Positions 16,488 through 25,868 of a stretch of 64,000 nt of DNA are shown here, in pieces (the first letter of the stretch is position 1; each line of letters starts with the position of its first letter). Made by a program: the position numbers and the translations under genes. The notes beneath the pieces were generated by a model. It saw only the letters and a list, made by a program, of their open reading frames with translations, ran no database searches and was not told the DNA's origin. The stretch lies in NCBI RefSeq assembly GCF_001439735.1, contig NZ_JYLN01000005.1, forward strand, positions 248,001 to 312,000, read 5' to 3'. Source of the stretch: Pseudomonas paralactis. GTDB lineage: Bacteria; Pseudomonadota; Gammaproteobacteria; Pseudomonadales; Pseudomonadaceae.

Positions 16488-19400
16488 TCAGTTTAGCTTA
16501 TGGCGCTTGCGCACCAGCTTCATCACCACCACAAAGAACACCGGCACAAACACCACCGCCAATGTCGCCGTGATCATCCCGCCAATCACACCGGTACCAA
16601 TCGCCTGCTGACTGGCCGAACTGGCCCCGGTGGCAATTGCCAATGGCACCACGCCGAGGATAAACGCCAGCGAGGTCATGATGATCGGTCGCAGGCGCAA
16701 CCGCGCAGCCTTTAAGGTGGCGTCGATCAAGTCCTCGCCCTGGTCATACAGGTCCTTGGCGAACTCGATGATCAGGATCGCGTTTTTCGCCGACAGGCCG
16801 ATGATGGTGATCAGGCCGACCTTGAAGAACACATCGTTGGGCATCCCGCGCAAGGAGACCGCCAGCACCGCACCCAGTACGCCCAGTGGCACCACCAGCA
16901 ATACCGAGGTCGGGATCGACCAGCTCTCATACAGCGCCGCCAGGCACAGGAACACAATCAGCAATGACAGGCCCAACAGCAGCGGCGCCTGGGAGCCGGA
17001 CAAGCGTTCCTGCAAGGACAAGCCGGTCCATTCCTGGCCCAGCCCGGCAGGCAACTGGCTGACCAGGCGCTGGATTTCGTCCATGGCTTCGCCCGTGCTG
17101 TGCCCCGGCGCCGCCTCACCGCTGATGGCGATGGCCGGGTAGCCGTTGTAGCGGGTCAACTGCGTCGGGCCCTGGGTCCACTTGGCTTCGACAAAGGCCG
17201 ACAGCGGCACCATCTTGCCCGCGTTGTTGCGCACGTTGATCTTCATCAGGTCGGCCACCTGGCTGCGCTGGTCGCCTTCGGCCTGCACCACCACCCGCTG
17301 CATACGACCCTGGTTGGGGAAGTCGTTGACATAAGCCGAGCCGATCGCGGAAGACAGCACATTGCCCACATCGGCAAACGACACGCCTAGGGCATTGGCC
17401 TGCTTGCGGTCGACTTCCAGCTGCACTTGCGGGGCTTCGGCCAGGGCGCTTTCGCGCACGTTGGCCAGGATCGGGCTTTTTGCCGCGGCGTCCAGCAGTT
17501 CGGTACGTGCTGCCATCAAGCCGGCATGACCAACGCCGCCACGGTCCTGCAGGCGGAACTCGAAACCACTGGAGGTGCCGAGGCCATCCACCGGCGGTGG
17601 CAGGATCGCATAGGCAATCGCATCCTTGAGCTCGCTGAAGGCCATGTTGGCGCGGTCGGCAATCGACGCCGCCGAGTCATCGCTGCCGCGTTCAGACCAG
17701 TCCTTGAGCGTGGTAAACGCCAGCGCCGCGTTCTGCCCGGAACCGGAGAAACTGAAGCCCATGATCATGGTGGTATCACCCACTCCAGGTTCGCCTGCGT
17801 TGTGCGCCTCGATCTGTTCGGCCACCTGCACCGTGCGGTTCTTGCTGGCGCCGGGTGGCAGCTGGATATCGGTGATGGTGTAACCCTGGTCCTCCACCGG
17901 CAGGAACGAGGAGGGCAGGCGGCTGAACAACAGCCCCATGCCCACCAGCAATACCAGGTAGATCAGCAGGTAGCGGCCGCTGCGCTTGAGGGCATAGGCC
18001 ACCCAGCCTTCATAACGGTCGGTAAGCTGCTCGAAGCGTCGGTTGAACCAGCCGAAGAACCCGCCCTTGGCGTGGTGTTCGCCCTTGGCAATCGGCTTGA
18101 GCAAGGTGGCGCACAGGGCCGGGGTCAAGGTCAGGGCCAGGAACGCCGAGAACAGGATCGAGGTGGCCATCGACAACGAAAACTGCTGGTAGATCACACC
18201 CACCGAGCCCGGCATGAAAGCCATCGGCAGGAACACCGCCACCAGCACCAGGGTAATACCGATGATGGCGCCGGTGATCTGGCCCATGGCTTTCTTGGTC
18301 GCGTCCTTGGGCGACAGGCCCTCGGTGGCCATGATGCGCTCGACGTTTTCCACCACCACAATGGCATCGTCCACCAGGATGCCGATGGCCAATACCATGC
18401 CGAACATGGTCAGCACGTTGATCGAGAAGCCCAGCAACAGCATGGTGGCAAAGGTGCCCATCAATGCAATCGGCACCACCAGCGTGGGGATCAGGGTGTA
18501 GCGCACGTTCTGCAGGAACAGGAACATCACCGCAAACACCAGCGCCATGGCTTCCAGCAGGGTGTAAACCACCTTGGTGATCGAGACCTTGACGAACGGT
18601 GAGGTGTCGTAGGGAATCTTGTATTCCACATTGGCCGGGAAGTAGCGCGACAGTTCATCCATCTTCGCCCGCACCAGGGTTGCGGTGCTCAGTGCGTTGG
18701 CGCCGGGCGACAGCTGCACGCTGACGGCGGTGGAGGGCTTGCCGTTCAGGCGCGTGGAGAACTGGTATTCCTGGCTGCCGACTTCCACGCGCGCCACATC
18801 GCCGATGCGCACGGTGGAACCGTCGGGGTTGGCCTTGAGCACGATGTCGGCGAATTCCGCCGGCGTCGACAGTTGGCCCTTGACCAGAATCGCCGCGGTG
18901 ATTTCCTGGGTATTGGTGCCCGGCAAGTCCCCGATGCTGCCCGCCGAGACCTGGGCGTTCTGCGCGCTGATCGCGGCGTTGACGTCAGCCGGCGTCAGGT
19001 TGAAACCGATCAGCTTCTGCGGGTCGATCCAGATGCGCATGGCCCGCTCGGCGCCGTACAACTGCGCCTTGCCGACGCCGTCCAGACGCTTGAGCTCGTT
19101 CATCACGTTGCGCGCCAGGTAATCGCTGAGCGCAACGTCGTCGAGCTTGCCGTCGTTGGAAGTCAGGGTCACCAGCAGCAGGAACCCGGCGGAGACTTTT
19201 TCCACCTGCAAGCCTTGTTGAGTGACAGCCTGGGGCAGGCGCGGCTCAACGACCTTGAGGCGGTTCTGCACATCCACCTGGGCCATTTCCGGGTCGGTGC
19301 CCGGCTGGAAGGTCGCGGTGATCGTCGCCGAACCCAGGCTGCTTTGGGATTCGAAATACAGCAGGTGATCAGCGCCGTTGAGCTCCTGCTCGATCAGGCT

Positions 19401-19586
19401 GACCACGCTTTCGTCCAGGGTCTGGGCCGACGCGCCCGGGTACACCGCGTAGATTTCCACCTTCGGTGGCGCGACGTTGGGGTACTGAGCCACCGGCAAC
19501 TGCGGGATGGCCAGGAAGCCGGCCAGCAGGATAAACAGGGCCACCACCCAGGCAAAAATCGGGCGGTCAATAAAGAACTGCGGCAT
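16488..19586 (-). CDS. RND multidrug efflux permease (HAE1 family)
   Basis: A 1032-residue proton-driven inner-membrane efflux pump of the AcrB/MexB type. It shows the start FFIDRPIFAWVVALFI, the paired proton-relay aspartates in helix 4 (GILVDDAIVVVENVERI), and the twelve-helix, two-large-periplasmic-loop layout with the internal repeat. It is coded with the adaptor gene just upstream (6 bp gap) but no outer membrane factor follows, so a TolC/OprM-type channel must be borrowed. A two-component system is transcribed divergently from the adaptor and is the likely regulator. Drug range cannot be read. Confidence 0.93.
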   Translation of the reverse strand: MPQFFIDRPIFAWVVALFILLAGFLAIPQLPVAQYPNVAPPKVEIYAVYPGASAQTLDESVVSLIEQELNGADHLLYFESQSSLGSATITATFQPGTDPEMAQVDVQNRLKVVEPRLPQAVTQQGLQVEKVSAGFLLLVTLTSNDGKLDDVALSDYLARNVMNELKRLDGVGKAQLYGAERAMRIWIDPQKLIGFNLTPADVNAAISAQNAQVSAGSIGDLPGTNTQEITAAILVKGQLSTPAEFADIVLKANPDGSTVRIGDVARVEVGSQEYQFSTRLNGKPSTAVSVQLSPGANALSTATLVRAKMDELSRYFPANVEYKIPYDTSPFVKVSITKVVYTLLEAMALVFAVMFLFLQNVRYTLIPTLVVPIALMGTFATMLLLGFSINVLTMFGMVLAIGILVDDAIVVVENVERIMATEGLSPKDATKKAMGQITGAIIGITLVLVAVFLPMAFMPGSVGVIYQQFSLSMATSILFSAFLALTLTPALCATLLKPIAKGEHHAKGGFFGWFNRRFEQLTDRYEGWVAYALKRSGRYLLIYLVLLVGMGLLFSRLPSSFLPVEDQGYTITDIQLPPGASKNRTVQVAEQIEAHNAGEPGVGDTTMIMGFSFSGSGQNAALAFTTLKDWSERGSDDSAASIADRANMAFSELKDAIAYAILPPPVDGLGTSSGFEFRLQDRGGVGHAGLMAARTELLDAAAKSPILANVRESALAEAPQVQLEVDRKQANALGVSFADVGNVLSSAIGSAYVNDFPNQGRMQRVVVQAEGDQRSQVADLMKINVRNNAGKMVPLSAFVEAKWTQGPTQLTRYNGYPAIAISGEAAPGHSTGEAMDEIQRLVSQLPAGLGQEWTGLSLQERLSGSQAPLLLGLSLLIVFLCLAALYESWSIPTSVLLVVPLGVLGAVLAVSLRGMPNDVFFKVGLITIIGLSAKNAILIIEFAKDLYDQGEDLIDATLKAARLRLRPIIMTSLAFILGVVPLAIATGASSASQQAIGTGVIGGMITATLAVVFVPVFFVVVMKLVRKRHKLN

Positions 19587-19592
19587 GACGGG

Positions 19593-20735
19593 TTATTCCT
19601 TTACGAGCGGGCTGTCGTCCACTTCAACTTTTTCGCCGGGCCGTGCATGTTGCAGGCCCTCGACGATAATGCGATCGCCGGGCTTGAGGCCACTGCTGAC
19701 GATCCAGCGGTCCTCGATCACCGCACCCAGTTCCACCGGCTGCTGGCTGACGGTCTGCTCGGCGTCCAGCAGCAACACCATCGGGATACCGGCGCTGTCA
19801 CGGGTGATGGCGCGTTGCGGCACGCTGATGCCTTGCTTGTCTACCGCTTGTTCCAGGCGTACCCGCACGAAGCTGCCGGGCAACAGGTCCAGATCCGGGT
19901 TGGGGAACTCGCTGCGCAAAATGATCTGCCCGGTGCCGGGATCTACGCTGATCTCGGCGAACAACAGCTTGCCCGGCAACGGGTACAGGCTGCCGTCATC
20001 CTGGATCAGCGTGGCCTTGGCCTGGTCCTGGCCGACCTGCTTCAAGCTGCCGGCGCGGAAGGCGCGGCGCAGGTCGTTCAGCTCACGGGTGGATTGGGTG
20101 AGGTCAGCATGGATCGGGTCCAACTGCTGGATAATTGCCAGCGGCGTGGCTTCGTTCTGGCCGACCAGCGCGCCTTCGGTTACCAGGGCGCGACCGATGC
20201 GCCCGGAAATCGGCGCGGTCACGGTGGCATAGCCCAGGTTCAGCCTGGCGCGCTCGACCGCAGCCTTTTGTGCGGCAACCTCTGCGTTGGTCTGGCGCAG
20301 TGTGGCGCGGGCGTTGTCGTATTCCTGCCCGCTGATGGCGTTGCCCTCGACCAACTGGCTGTAGCGCTGCTCTTGCAGGCGTGCCTGAAATGCATTGGCC
20401 TCGGCTTTGCTGAGGTTGGCCTGGGCACTGTCCAGGTCAGCCTTGAACGGCGCCGGGTCAATACGGAACAGCACATCGCCCTGTTTCACATCGTGACCTT
20501 CCTTGAACACGCGTTGCATGACCACACCGGCGACCCGCGCGCGCACTTCGGCAATGCGCGGCGCGGCGATACGCCCGCTCAGTTCGCTGGTAATGGACAG
20601 GGGCTTGGCTTGCAGGGTTTCGATGCGCACTTTGGCCAGGGGCATTTGTGGCGCCTCGTCTGCAGACTGGCCACACGCGCTCAGCGCCAGTGTGAGGGCC
20701 AACAGGCAAAACGGCGCAAATAGATTCTTCGACAT
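19593..20735 (-). CDS. RND efflux periplasmic adaptor lipoprotein
   Basis: Membrane fusion protein of the AcrA/MexA family, partner of the downstream RND permease. The ATG at 20735 is chosen because it opens MSKNLFAPFCLLALTLALSA followed by Cys, a lipoprotein signal peptide with an LSAC lipobox; a GTG 13 codons upstream would spoil it. After the lipobox come the barrel-sandwich/lipoyl half (IAAPRIAEVRARVAGVV), a helical hairpin rich in Gln, Ala and Glu (about 100-170), the second lipoyl half (VTAPISGRIGRALVTEGALV) and the beta-barrel domain. About 380 residues, normal length. Confidence 0.92.
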   Translation of the reverse strand: MSKNLFAPFCLLALTLALSACGQSADEAPQMPLAKVRIETLQAKPLSITSELSGRIAAPRIAEVRARVAGVVMQRVFKEGHDVKQGDVLFRIDPAPFKADLDSAQANLSKAEANAFQARLQEQRYSQLVEGNAISGQEYDNARATLRQTNAEVAAQKAAVERARLNLGYATVTAPISGRIGRALVTEGALVGQNEATPLAIIQQLDPIHADLTQSTRELNDLRRAFRAGSLKQVGQDQAKATLIQDDGSLYPLPGKLLFAEISVDPGTGQIILRSEFPNPDLDLLPGSFVRVRLEQAVDKQGISVPQRAITRDSAGIPMVLLLDAEQTVSQQPVELGAVIEDRWIVSSGLKPGDRIIVEGLQHARPGEKVEVDDSPLVKE

Positions 20736-20888
20736 GCTCTTATCCCAATATTGACTGGCGCATCCTAAGGACACCTGCGCCGTGGTGCTGTGAAGCTATG
20801 TAGGTCGTGTGTGAAGAAGTGTAAGGTGCGGCGCGCTTGGCGTCGGGGGCGTATATCCTTGCACAATCCTGCAATTATTGAGGATTCA

Positions 20889-20925
20889 ATGTGCAAGGGG
20901 GGAAGCCCCCACCCACATTTGGATC
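20889..20925. repeat. Degenerate single REP-like element (family C)
   Basis: The stretch GGGGGAAGCCCCCACCCACA resembles one arm of the family C unit at 25764 (GCAAGCCCCCTCCCACA) without its partner. It lies in the divergent promoter region between the adaptor gene and the response regulator. Confidence 0.5.
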
Positions 20926-20962
20926 CCTGCACACCCCGTAAACAGCATTCATTGGAAACACC

Positions 20963-21664
20963 ATGCCCAACATCCTTCTGGTCGAAGACGACGCCGCACT
21001 CTCCGAGCTGATCGCCAGCTACCTGGAACGCAATGGCTATCACGTCAGCGTGCTCAGCCGTGGCGACCACGTACGCGAACGTGCACGTCTGAACCCGCCG
21101 GACCTGGTGATCCTCGATCTGATGTTGCCGGGCCTGGATGGCTTGCAAGTCTGCCGCCTGTTGCGCGCCGACTCGGCGGGCCTGCCGATCCTGATGCTGA
21201 CCGCCCGCGACGACAGCCACGACCAGGTGTTGGGCCTGGAAATGGGCGCCGACGATTATGTAACCAAACCCTGCGAGCCGCGCGTGCTGCTGGCCCGGGT
21301 GCGCACGCTGCTGCGCCGCAGCAGCCTGTCTGAACCCCAGGTGGCCAACGACCGGATCATCATGGGCAACCTGTGCATCGACCTGTCGGAGCGCACCGTC
21401 ACCTGGCGCGAGCAGGCGGTGGAACTGTCCAGCGGCGAATATAACCTGCTGGTCGTATTGGCGCGCCACGCCGGTGAAGTGCTCAGCCGCGACCAGATCC
21501 TGCAACGCCTGCGCGGCATCGAGTTCAACGGCACCGACCGCTCGGTAGACGTGGCCATTTCCAAGCTGCGGCGCAAATTTGACGACCACGCCGGCGAAGC
21601 GCGCAAGATCAAGACCGTGTGGGGCAAGGGTTATCTGTTCAGCCGTTCCGAGTGGGAATGCTGA
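20963..21664 (+). CDS. OmpR-type response regulator (RstA-like)
   Basis: A 233-residue DNA-binding response regulator. The receiver domain has the acidic pair Asp9/Asp10, phosphoacceptor Asp52 (LVILDLMLPG) and the conserved Lys near 102 (DDYVTKP); the C-terminal winged helix includes LSSGEYNLLVVLARHAGEVL and ends KIKTVWGKGYLFS. The ATG has GGAA upstream. The gene is divergent from the RND adaptor gene and 3 bp ahead of the sensor kinase gene, so it probably controls that pump. Confidence 0.93.
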   Translation: MPNILLVEDDAALSELIASYLERNGYHVSVLSRGDHVRERARLNPPDLVILDLMLPGLDGLQVCRLLRADSAGLPILMLTARDDSHDQVLGLEMGADDYVTKPCEPRVLLARVRTLLRRSSLSEPQVANDRIIMGNLCIDLSERTVTWREQAVELSSGEYNLLVVLARHAGEVLSRDQILQRLRGIEFNGTDRSVDVAISKLRRKFDDHAGEARKIKTVWGKGYLFSRSEWEC

Positions 21665-21667
21665 ATC

Positions 21668-22969
21668 ATGTTCCGTGTGCTGCTTCGCCTCTACCTGATC
21701 ACCATCATTACCTATAGCGCCGCCATCTTTCTGATTCCCAAGCTGGTGATTCAGCTGTTCGAACACCGCTACATGAACTACAACATCGAACAGTCCCGTG
21801 GCCTGCAAAAGCTTATGGTCAAGCAGTACCAGCGCGCACCGGTGGAGCATTGGTCCCAGGTGACCGACCAGTTGAGCCGCGATTTTGCGCCCTTGAAGGT
21901 TCAATTGTTGCTGCGCCAGGACGCCCGCTATACACCCCAGGAAGAACAACTGCTGGAGCAAGGCAAGCCGGTGATCCGCCTGGGCGAGTGGGGCTGGATG
22001 GAAGAAATCAGCTCGCCGATCAATCAGCAGTTCGCGGTCAAGCTGACGATCCCGCCGGACCCCTTGGACATGAACCTGCTGTACTGGTCGATGAACGTGT
22101 TGATTGGCGCAGCACTGCTGGCGTGCCTGTTGGTGTGGCTGCGTCCGCACTGGCGTGACCTGGAGCGCCTCAAAAGCACCGCCGCGCTGTTGGGCAAGGG
22201 CCATCTTGGGGAGCGTACACGGCTTCCGCCCAGCTCCAGCATCGGCAGCCTGGCCGCAGTGTTCGACACCATGGCCGACGATATCGAGCACCTGCTCAAT
22301 CAACAGCGCGACTTGCTTAATGCGGTCTCCCATGAACTGCGCACACCGCTCACGCGTCTGGATTTCGGCCTGGCCCTGGCGCTTTCCGAAGACATGCCCC
22401 CCGCCAGCCGCGAGCGCCTGCAAAGCCTGGTGGCGCATATTCGCGAGCTGGATGAGCTGGTGCTGGAATTGCTCTCCTACAGCCGCCTGCAAAATCCTGC
22501 GCAATTGCCCGAACGCGTCGAGGTGGCGCTCGATGAGTTTATCGACAGCGTGCTGGGCAGCGTCGACGACGAGCTGGAAAACCCCGAGATCGTCATCGAC
22601 GTGGCGCTGGACTGCAGCGTCGAGCGCTTCAGCCTCGACCCGCGCCTTACCGCCCGCGCCTTGCAGAACCTGCTGCGCAATGCGACGCGCTACTGCGATA
22701 AACGCATCCAGGTGGGGGTCAAGGTGTGTCCCAACGGCTGCGAAATCTGGGTGGATGACGACGGCATCGGCATACCGGTGGACCAGCGCGAGCGCATCTT
22801 CGAACCGTTCTACCGCCTGGACCGCAGCCGCGACCGCGCCACCGGCGGCTTTGGCCTGGGCCTGGCGATCAGCCGGCGCGCCCTGGAGGCCCAGGACGGC
22901 ACCTTGACGGCGCTGGCGTCGCCGCTGGGCGGAGCGCGGTTTCGGCTGTGGTTGCCGACTCAGAGGTAG
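21668..22969 (+). CDS. Sensor histidine kinase (RstB-like)
   Basis: A 433-residue inner-membrane kinase. Two membrane segments flank a periplasmic sensor of about 120 residues; a HAMP-like linker (LLGKGHLGERTRLPPSSSI) precedes the dimerisation domain with phosphoacceptor His222 (NAVSHELRTPLTRL). ATPase motifs follow: an N box (LQNLLRNATRYC), G1 (VDDDGIGIP) and G2 (GGFGLGLAI). The overall order matches RstB. It is cotranscribed with the response regulator gene and converges with the anti-sigma gene, whose 3' end lies 1 bp beyond its stop. Confidence 0.93.
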   Translation: MFRVLLRLYLITIITYSAAIFLIPKLVIQLFEHRYMNYNIEQSRGLQKLMVKQYQRAPVEHWSQVTDQLSRDFAPLKVQLLLRQDARYTPQEEQLLEQGKPVIRLGEWGWMEEISSPINQQFAVKLTIPPDPLDMNLLYWSMNVLIGAALLACLLVWLRPHWRDLERLKSTAALLGKGHLGERTRLPPSSSIGSLAAVFDTMADDIEHLLNQQRDLLNAVSHELRTPLTRLDFGLALALSEDMPPASRERLQSLVAHIRELDELVLELLSYSRLQNPAQLPERVEVALDEFIDSVLGSVDDELENPEIVIDVALDCSVERFSLDPRLTARALQNLLRNATRYCDKRIQVGVKVCPNGCEIWVDDDGIGIPVDQRERIFEPFYRLDRSRDRATGGFGLGLAISRRALEAQDGTLTALASPLGGARFRLWLPTQR

Positions 22970-22970
22970 A

Positions 22971-23639
22971 TCACAGCACCTTGACCGCGCGGCCGATAGC
23001 TTGGATCGGCCCGGTCGGCTTGCCAGTGGGTGAGCCGGCTGGGCCTTCAAGTGTCAGCTCGAACAGTTGGTTTTGCGTAAGCGGGGGCAGGTTGTCCAAG
23101 TGCATCGACAGCGTCTGCCCCGGTTTGACCAAACCCAGGGACACCGGCGCTTGCCAGCCGTCACCCTTGGTCCAGAATTGCAGGGCCTTGTCCGCTGGCA
23201 CTTGCACCACTCCCAAGGGAATCAACTGGATCTTCTGGTCATTGCTGGCCTGGATGACCCAACCGGGTGACTGGCCTTGCGGCGCCGCCAGTACCACCAC
23301 AAAGGTCGGGTTGGCGGCAGGCGGGCGGGTCAGCAACAGCGTCGCCAATACGATGCTTGCCGCCAGCCCAGCGGCGGCCAGGCCACGCCATAGGGCCAGC
23401 AGGTTCCACCAGGAGACAAAGGCCGGCGGTGGCGCGAGTGTGCCTTGTATGCGCCGCCATAATTGCGGGGAGGGAGGCACCGGTTCGGCCAGCGCCGTCA
23501 GCGGCAACAGGCGCTGCTCCCAGGCATCCACCGCCTTGCGCAGCGCGCTGTCGTGTCCGATGCGCTGCTCAACGTCGGCCCGTTGCTCAGGGGGCAGCGT
23601 GCCCAATACGTATTCGCTGGGCAGTTCGTCGTTGTTCAT
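22971..23639 (-). CDS. Anti-sigma factor, RskA/ChrR-like
   Basis: A 222-residue protein with an N-terminal anti-sigma domain (EYVLGTLPPEQRADVEQRI), a single membrane helix (GLAAAGLAASIVLATLLL, about 88-105) and a C-terminal RskA-type extracytoplasmic domain (FVVVLAAPQGQSPGWVIQAS ... LELTLEGPAGSPTG). It lacks an obvious zinc-binding HxxxCxxC. The ATG at 23639 overlaps the stop of the sigma gene (ATGA), so the two proteins are made together; it should hold the ECF sigma factor at the membrane until a signal releases it. Confidence 0.88.
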   Translation of the reverse strand: MNNDELPSEYVLGTLPPEQRADVEQRIGHDSALRKAVDAWEQRLLPLTALAEPVPPSPQLWRRIQGTLAPPPAFVSWWNLLALWRGLAAAGLAASIVLATLLLTRPPAANPTFVVVLAAPQGQSPGWVIQASNDQKIQLIPLGVVQVPADKALQFWTKGDGWQAPVSLGLVKPGQTLSMHLDNLPPLTQNQLFELTLEGPAGSPTGKPTGPIQAIGRAVKVL

Positions 23640-24154
23640 GCCATGCACTCCCGGAGCGCGGCGAGGCTGCGTTTGATCCAGGCTTTGATCGTCCCCAGTG
23701 GGGTGCCTAGTTTCTCCGCGATTTCGCTATGAGAATAGCCGTCGACGTAGGCATGCAGGATGCACCGGCGGCGGGCCGGATCAAGGTGCGCCAGGCAGGT
23801 GTGGATCTGCCCCGAGCGTGCCGTGAACTCAAAGGTTTCGGCAGGTTCGGCGTGTGGTTCGTGCGCTTGGCTCAAGGCAATCTCGCGGCCGGCATTGCGC
23901 ACGATATTCAGTGCCAGGTGCCGAGTGATGCTGAACATCCATCCACGCGCCGAGCCTCGGCTAAGGTCGAAACCGGCGGCTCCGTTCCAGATCTTGATAA
24001 ATGCGTCATGCACCACATCCTCGGCCAGCCCCTTGTCACGCACGATGCGCAGCGCTACGCCCAGCAAATGGCTGCTGTCTTGCTCGTACAAGCGGCGCAG
24101 GGCCTGTTGATCGCCACGGGCGCAGGCCGACAGGCAGGCTTCGTAATCAAACAC
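23636..24154 (-). CDS. ECF RNA polymerase sigma factor (SigK-like)
   Basis: A 172-residue group IV sigma factor. Region 2 contains ALRIVRDKGLAEDVVHDAFIKIW and region 4 the helix-turn-helix GYSHSEIAEKLGTPLGTIKAWIKR. The start is a GTG at 24154 preceded by GAGGAAG; the ATG two bases upstream is in another frame. It is coupled to its RskA-like anti-sigma factor. The DUF3455 gene, 85 bp upstream on the same strand, is often linked to such sigma factors and may belong to the same unit or regulon. Confidence 0.92.
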   Translation of the reverse strand: MFDYEACLSACARGDQQALRRLYEQDSSHLLGVALRIVRDKGLAEDVVHDAFIKIWNGAAGFDLSRGSARGWMFSITRHLALNIVRNAGREIALSQAHEPHAEPAETFEFTARSGQIHTCLAHLDPARRRCILHAYVDGYSHSEIAEKLGTPLGTIKAWIKRSLAALRECMA

Positions 24155-24239
24155 ATGACTTCCTCAAGGCAACCCCCATGCAAGCACGTCGCCTGCACTG
24201 AGGGATGCAATTTCCTTTGGGCAGCGTAGTCGAGTTTGC

Positions 24240-24761
24240 TCAGTTGGATACCCAGAAAATGTAGTCGGCCTGGTATTTCACCTTTTCCTGCTTGCCCTTG
24301 TCGGCGGCGGTGCATTCACTGCTCGGCGCCACGCCACCCTTGAGTGCAACCCGCTGTATATAGCTCACGCCAGTCATCGCGCCCTGGCCTTCAGCCGGAT
24401 TGGCCTTGACCAGTTGATAGGGCAGGTTGCCCGGGCTCGATGGCGCCACGGCCAATTGCGTGGCGGTGATCCTGGAGCCGTCCTTGGCCTGCCAGGTCGC
24501 CGGTGGGCCGAAGTAGGTGCCTACTTGCTTGCCGCTGCGATCATTCAGCACGGCCTTGGGGCCGACAAAGGTCCATTCGGTCTGGCCTGCGGCATTGGCC
24601 TTGTCGCGACACTCATAGGTGATTTCGCCGATGCCTGTGGTCTCCATCGCAATCTTGTGACCCTGGGGCACCTTGATACTGTCAGGCAGGCCGGCCTGGG
24701 CAAAGGTGGCGGGGCTGGCGATAAGCAAACCGGTGAAGCAGAGCAGGGCTTTAGCGTTCAT
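24240..24761 (-). CDS. DUF3455 exported protein
   Basis: A 173-residue protein with a cleavable signal peptide (LLCFTGLLIASPATFAQA, then GLPDSI) followed by a DUF3455 domain recognisable from GIGEITYECR, YFGPPATWQAKDGSRI and the closing YQADYIFWVSN. It is periplasmic or secreted; function unknown. The ATG has GGAGAATC before it. Its place directly upstream of the ECF sigma/anti-sigma pair, all on the same strand, suggests a common stress response. Confidence 0.87.
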   Translation of the reverse strand: MNAKALLCFTGLLIASPATFAQAGLPDSIKVPQGHKIAMETTGIGEITYECRDKANAAGQTEWTFVGPKAVLNDRSGKQVGTYFGPPATWQAKDGSRITATQLAVAPSSPGNLPYQLVKANPAEGQGAMTGVSYIQRVALKGGVAPSSECTAADKGKQEKVKYQADYIFWVSN

Positions 24762-24959
24762 GGTGATTCTCCATTGGGTAGAACAGCACGGTTACTGAAG
24801 GTATTACCCATGAGCGGATCAATTGGATGCAGCGTTTAGAAAATAAAGTTTGGAGTGCATACGATGAAAAGGCATAAAGTCAGATCATATTGGTATAAGT
24901 GGTTATAAGAAAAATCGCTATCCTGCGCCCAGAAATTTATAAGGCTGCAGGTAGCTGTA

Positions 24960-25745
24960 ATGGATGTGGGTAATATTGGTTTCGTGGTTGCCGGCCTGAT
25001 CGTTGGTTTTATCGTGGGCATGACCGGTGTCGGTGGTGGCTCGCTGATGACGCCGATTTTGTTGTGGTTTGGTATTAACCCAGCGACCGCCGTGGGCACG
25101 GACCTGCTGTATGCCGCCATCACCAAGTCGGGTGGCGTGCTGGTGCACAGCAAAAACCGCAACATTGACTGGGGCATCACCGGCTGGCTCACCCTGGGCA
25201 GTGTGCCGGCGGTGTTGCTGACCTTATGGTTCCTTGCCAGCCTGCACACCGATCCCAGTGCGATGAACGCAGTGATCAAGCAGGCCCTGGGTGTGGTGCT
25301 GCTGCTGACGGCCCTGGCGATTCTGTTCAAGAAAAGCCTGTTGGCCTTTGCCCAGCGCCATGCCGGTGACGACTACCACATGCACCCGCGCAACCTCAAC
25401 GCGCTGACCGTGGTGACCGGCGCGGTGCTCGGCACCATGGTGGCCTTGACGTCCATTGGCGCCGGGGCCCTCGGCACGGTGGCGCTGTTTATTCTGTACC
25501 CGTTCCTGGCCACGCGCCGCCTGGTGGGCACCGAAATCGCCCACGCCGTGCCCCTGACCCTGGTGGCGGGCCTGGGTCATGCCAGCATGGGCAATATGGA
25601 CTGGCACCTGCTGGGCTTTTTGCTGATGGGCTCGTTGCCGGGGATCTACTTTGGCAGCCATATGACCGGCAAGATTTCCGACAGCGTGTTACGCCCGTGC
25701 CTGGCGGTCATGTTGATGGCGGTGGGGTACAAGCTGGCGTTCTGA
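24960..25745 (+). CDS. TSUP family (TauE/SafE) permease
   Basis: A 261-residue inner-membrane anion permease of the TauE/SafE family, which carries sulfite, sulfoacetate or related organic anions. Both halves carry the family's glycine-rich helix (IVGFIVGMTGVGGGSLMTPI near the start, VLGTMVALTSIGAGALGTVA in the second half), and about eight helices are visible. The ATG at 24960 has AGGTAG upstream. The 198-bp gap upstream is AT-rich and probably holds its promoter. sfnG, a sulfur-scavenging gene, lies about 0.5 kb downstream, so a sulfur-anion substrate is reasonable but not shown. Confidence 0.88.
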   Translation: MDVGNIGFVVAGLIVGFIVGMTGVGGGSLMTPILLWFGINPATAVGTDLLYAAITKSGGVLVHSKNRNIDWGITGWLTLGSVPAVLLTLWFLASLHTDPSAMNAVIKQALGVVLLLTALAILFKKSLLAFAQRHAGDDYHMHPRNLNALTVVTGAVLGTMVALTSIGAGALGTVALFILYPFLATRRLVGTEIAHAVPLTLVAGLGHASMGNMDWHLLGFLLMGSLPGIYFGSHMTGKISDSVLRPCLAVMLMAVGYKLAF

Positions 25746-25763
25746 GCCGCATGTGCTCCAAAT

Positions 25764-25850
25764 GTGGGAGGGGCTTGCCCCCGATGAGGGAGTGTCAGTC
25801 AATACCTCCAAGTCTGACACACCGCTATCGGGAGCAAGCCCCCTCCCACA
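25764..25850. repeat. REP doublet (family C)
   Basis: Inverted TGTGGGAGGGGCTTGCCCCC / GGGAGCAAGCCCCCTCCCAC arms with a core GATGAGGGAGTGTCAGTC. An almost identical unit is at 31555-31643. It sits after the TSUP permease gene. Confidence 0.9.
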
Positions 25851-25868
25851 GTTTGAGCGCGATCGGCT

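Noticed and set aside
20765-23050. 761-codon minus-strand frame across the response regulator and kinase genes
   Set aside because: Antisense shadow: low-complexity Gln/Ala/His sequence, while the two-component genes on the plus strand carry all family motifs.
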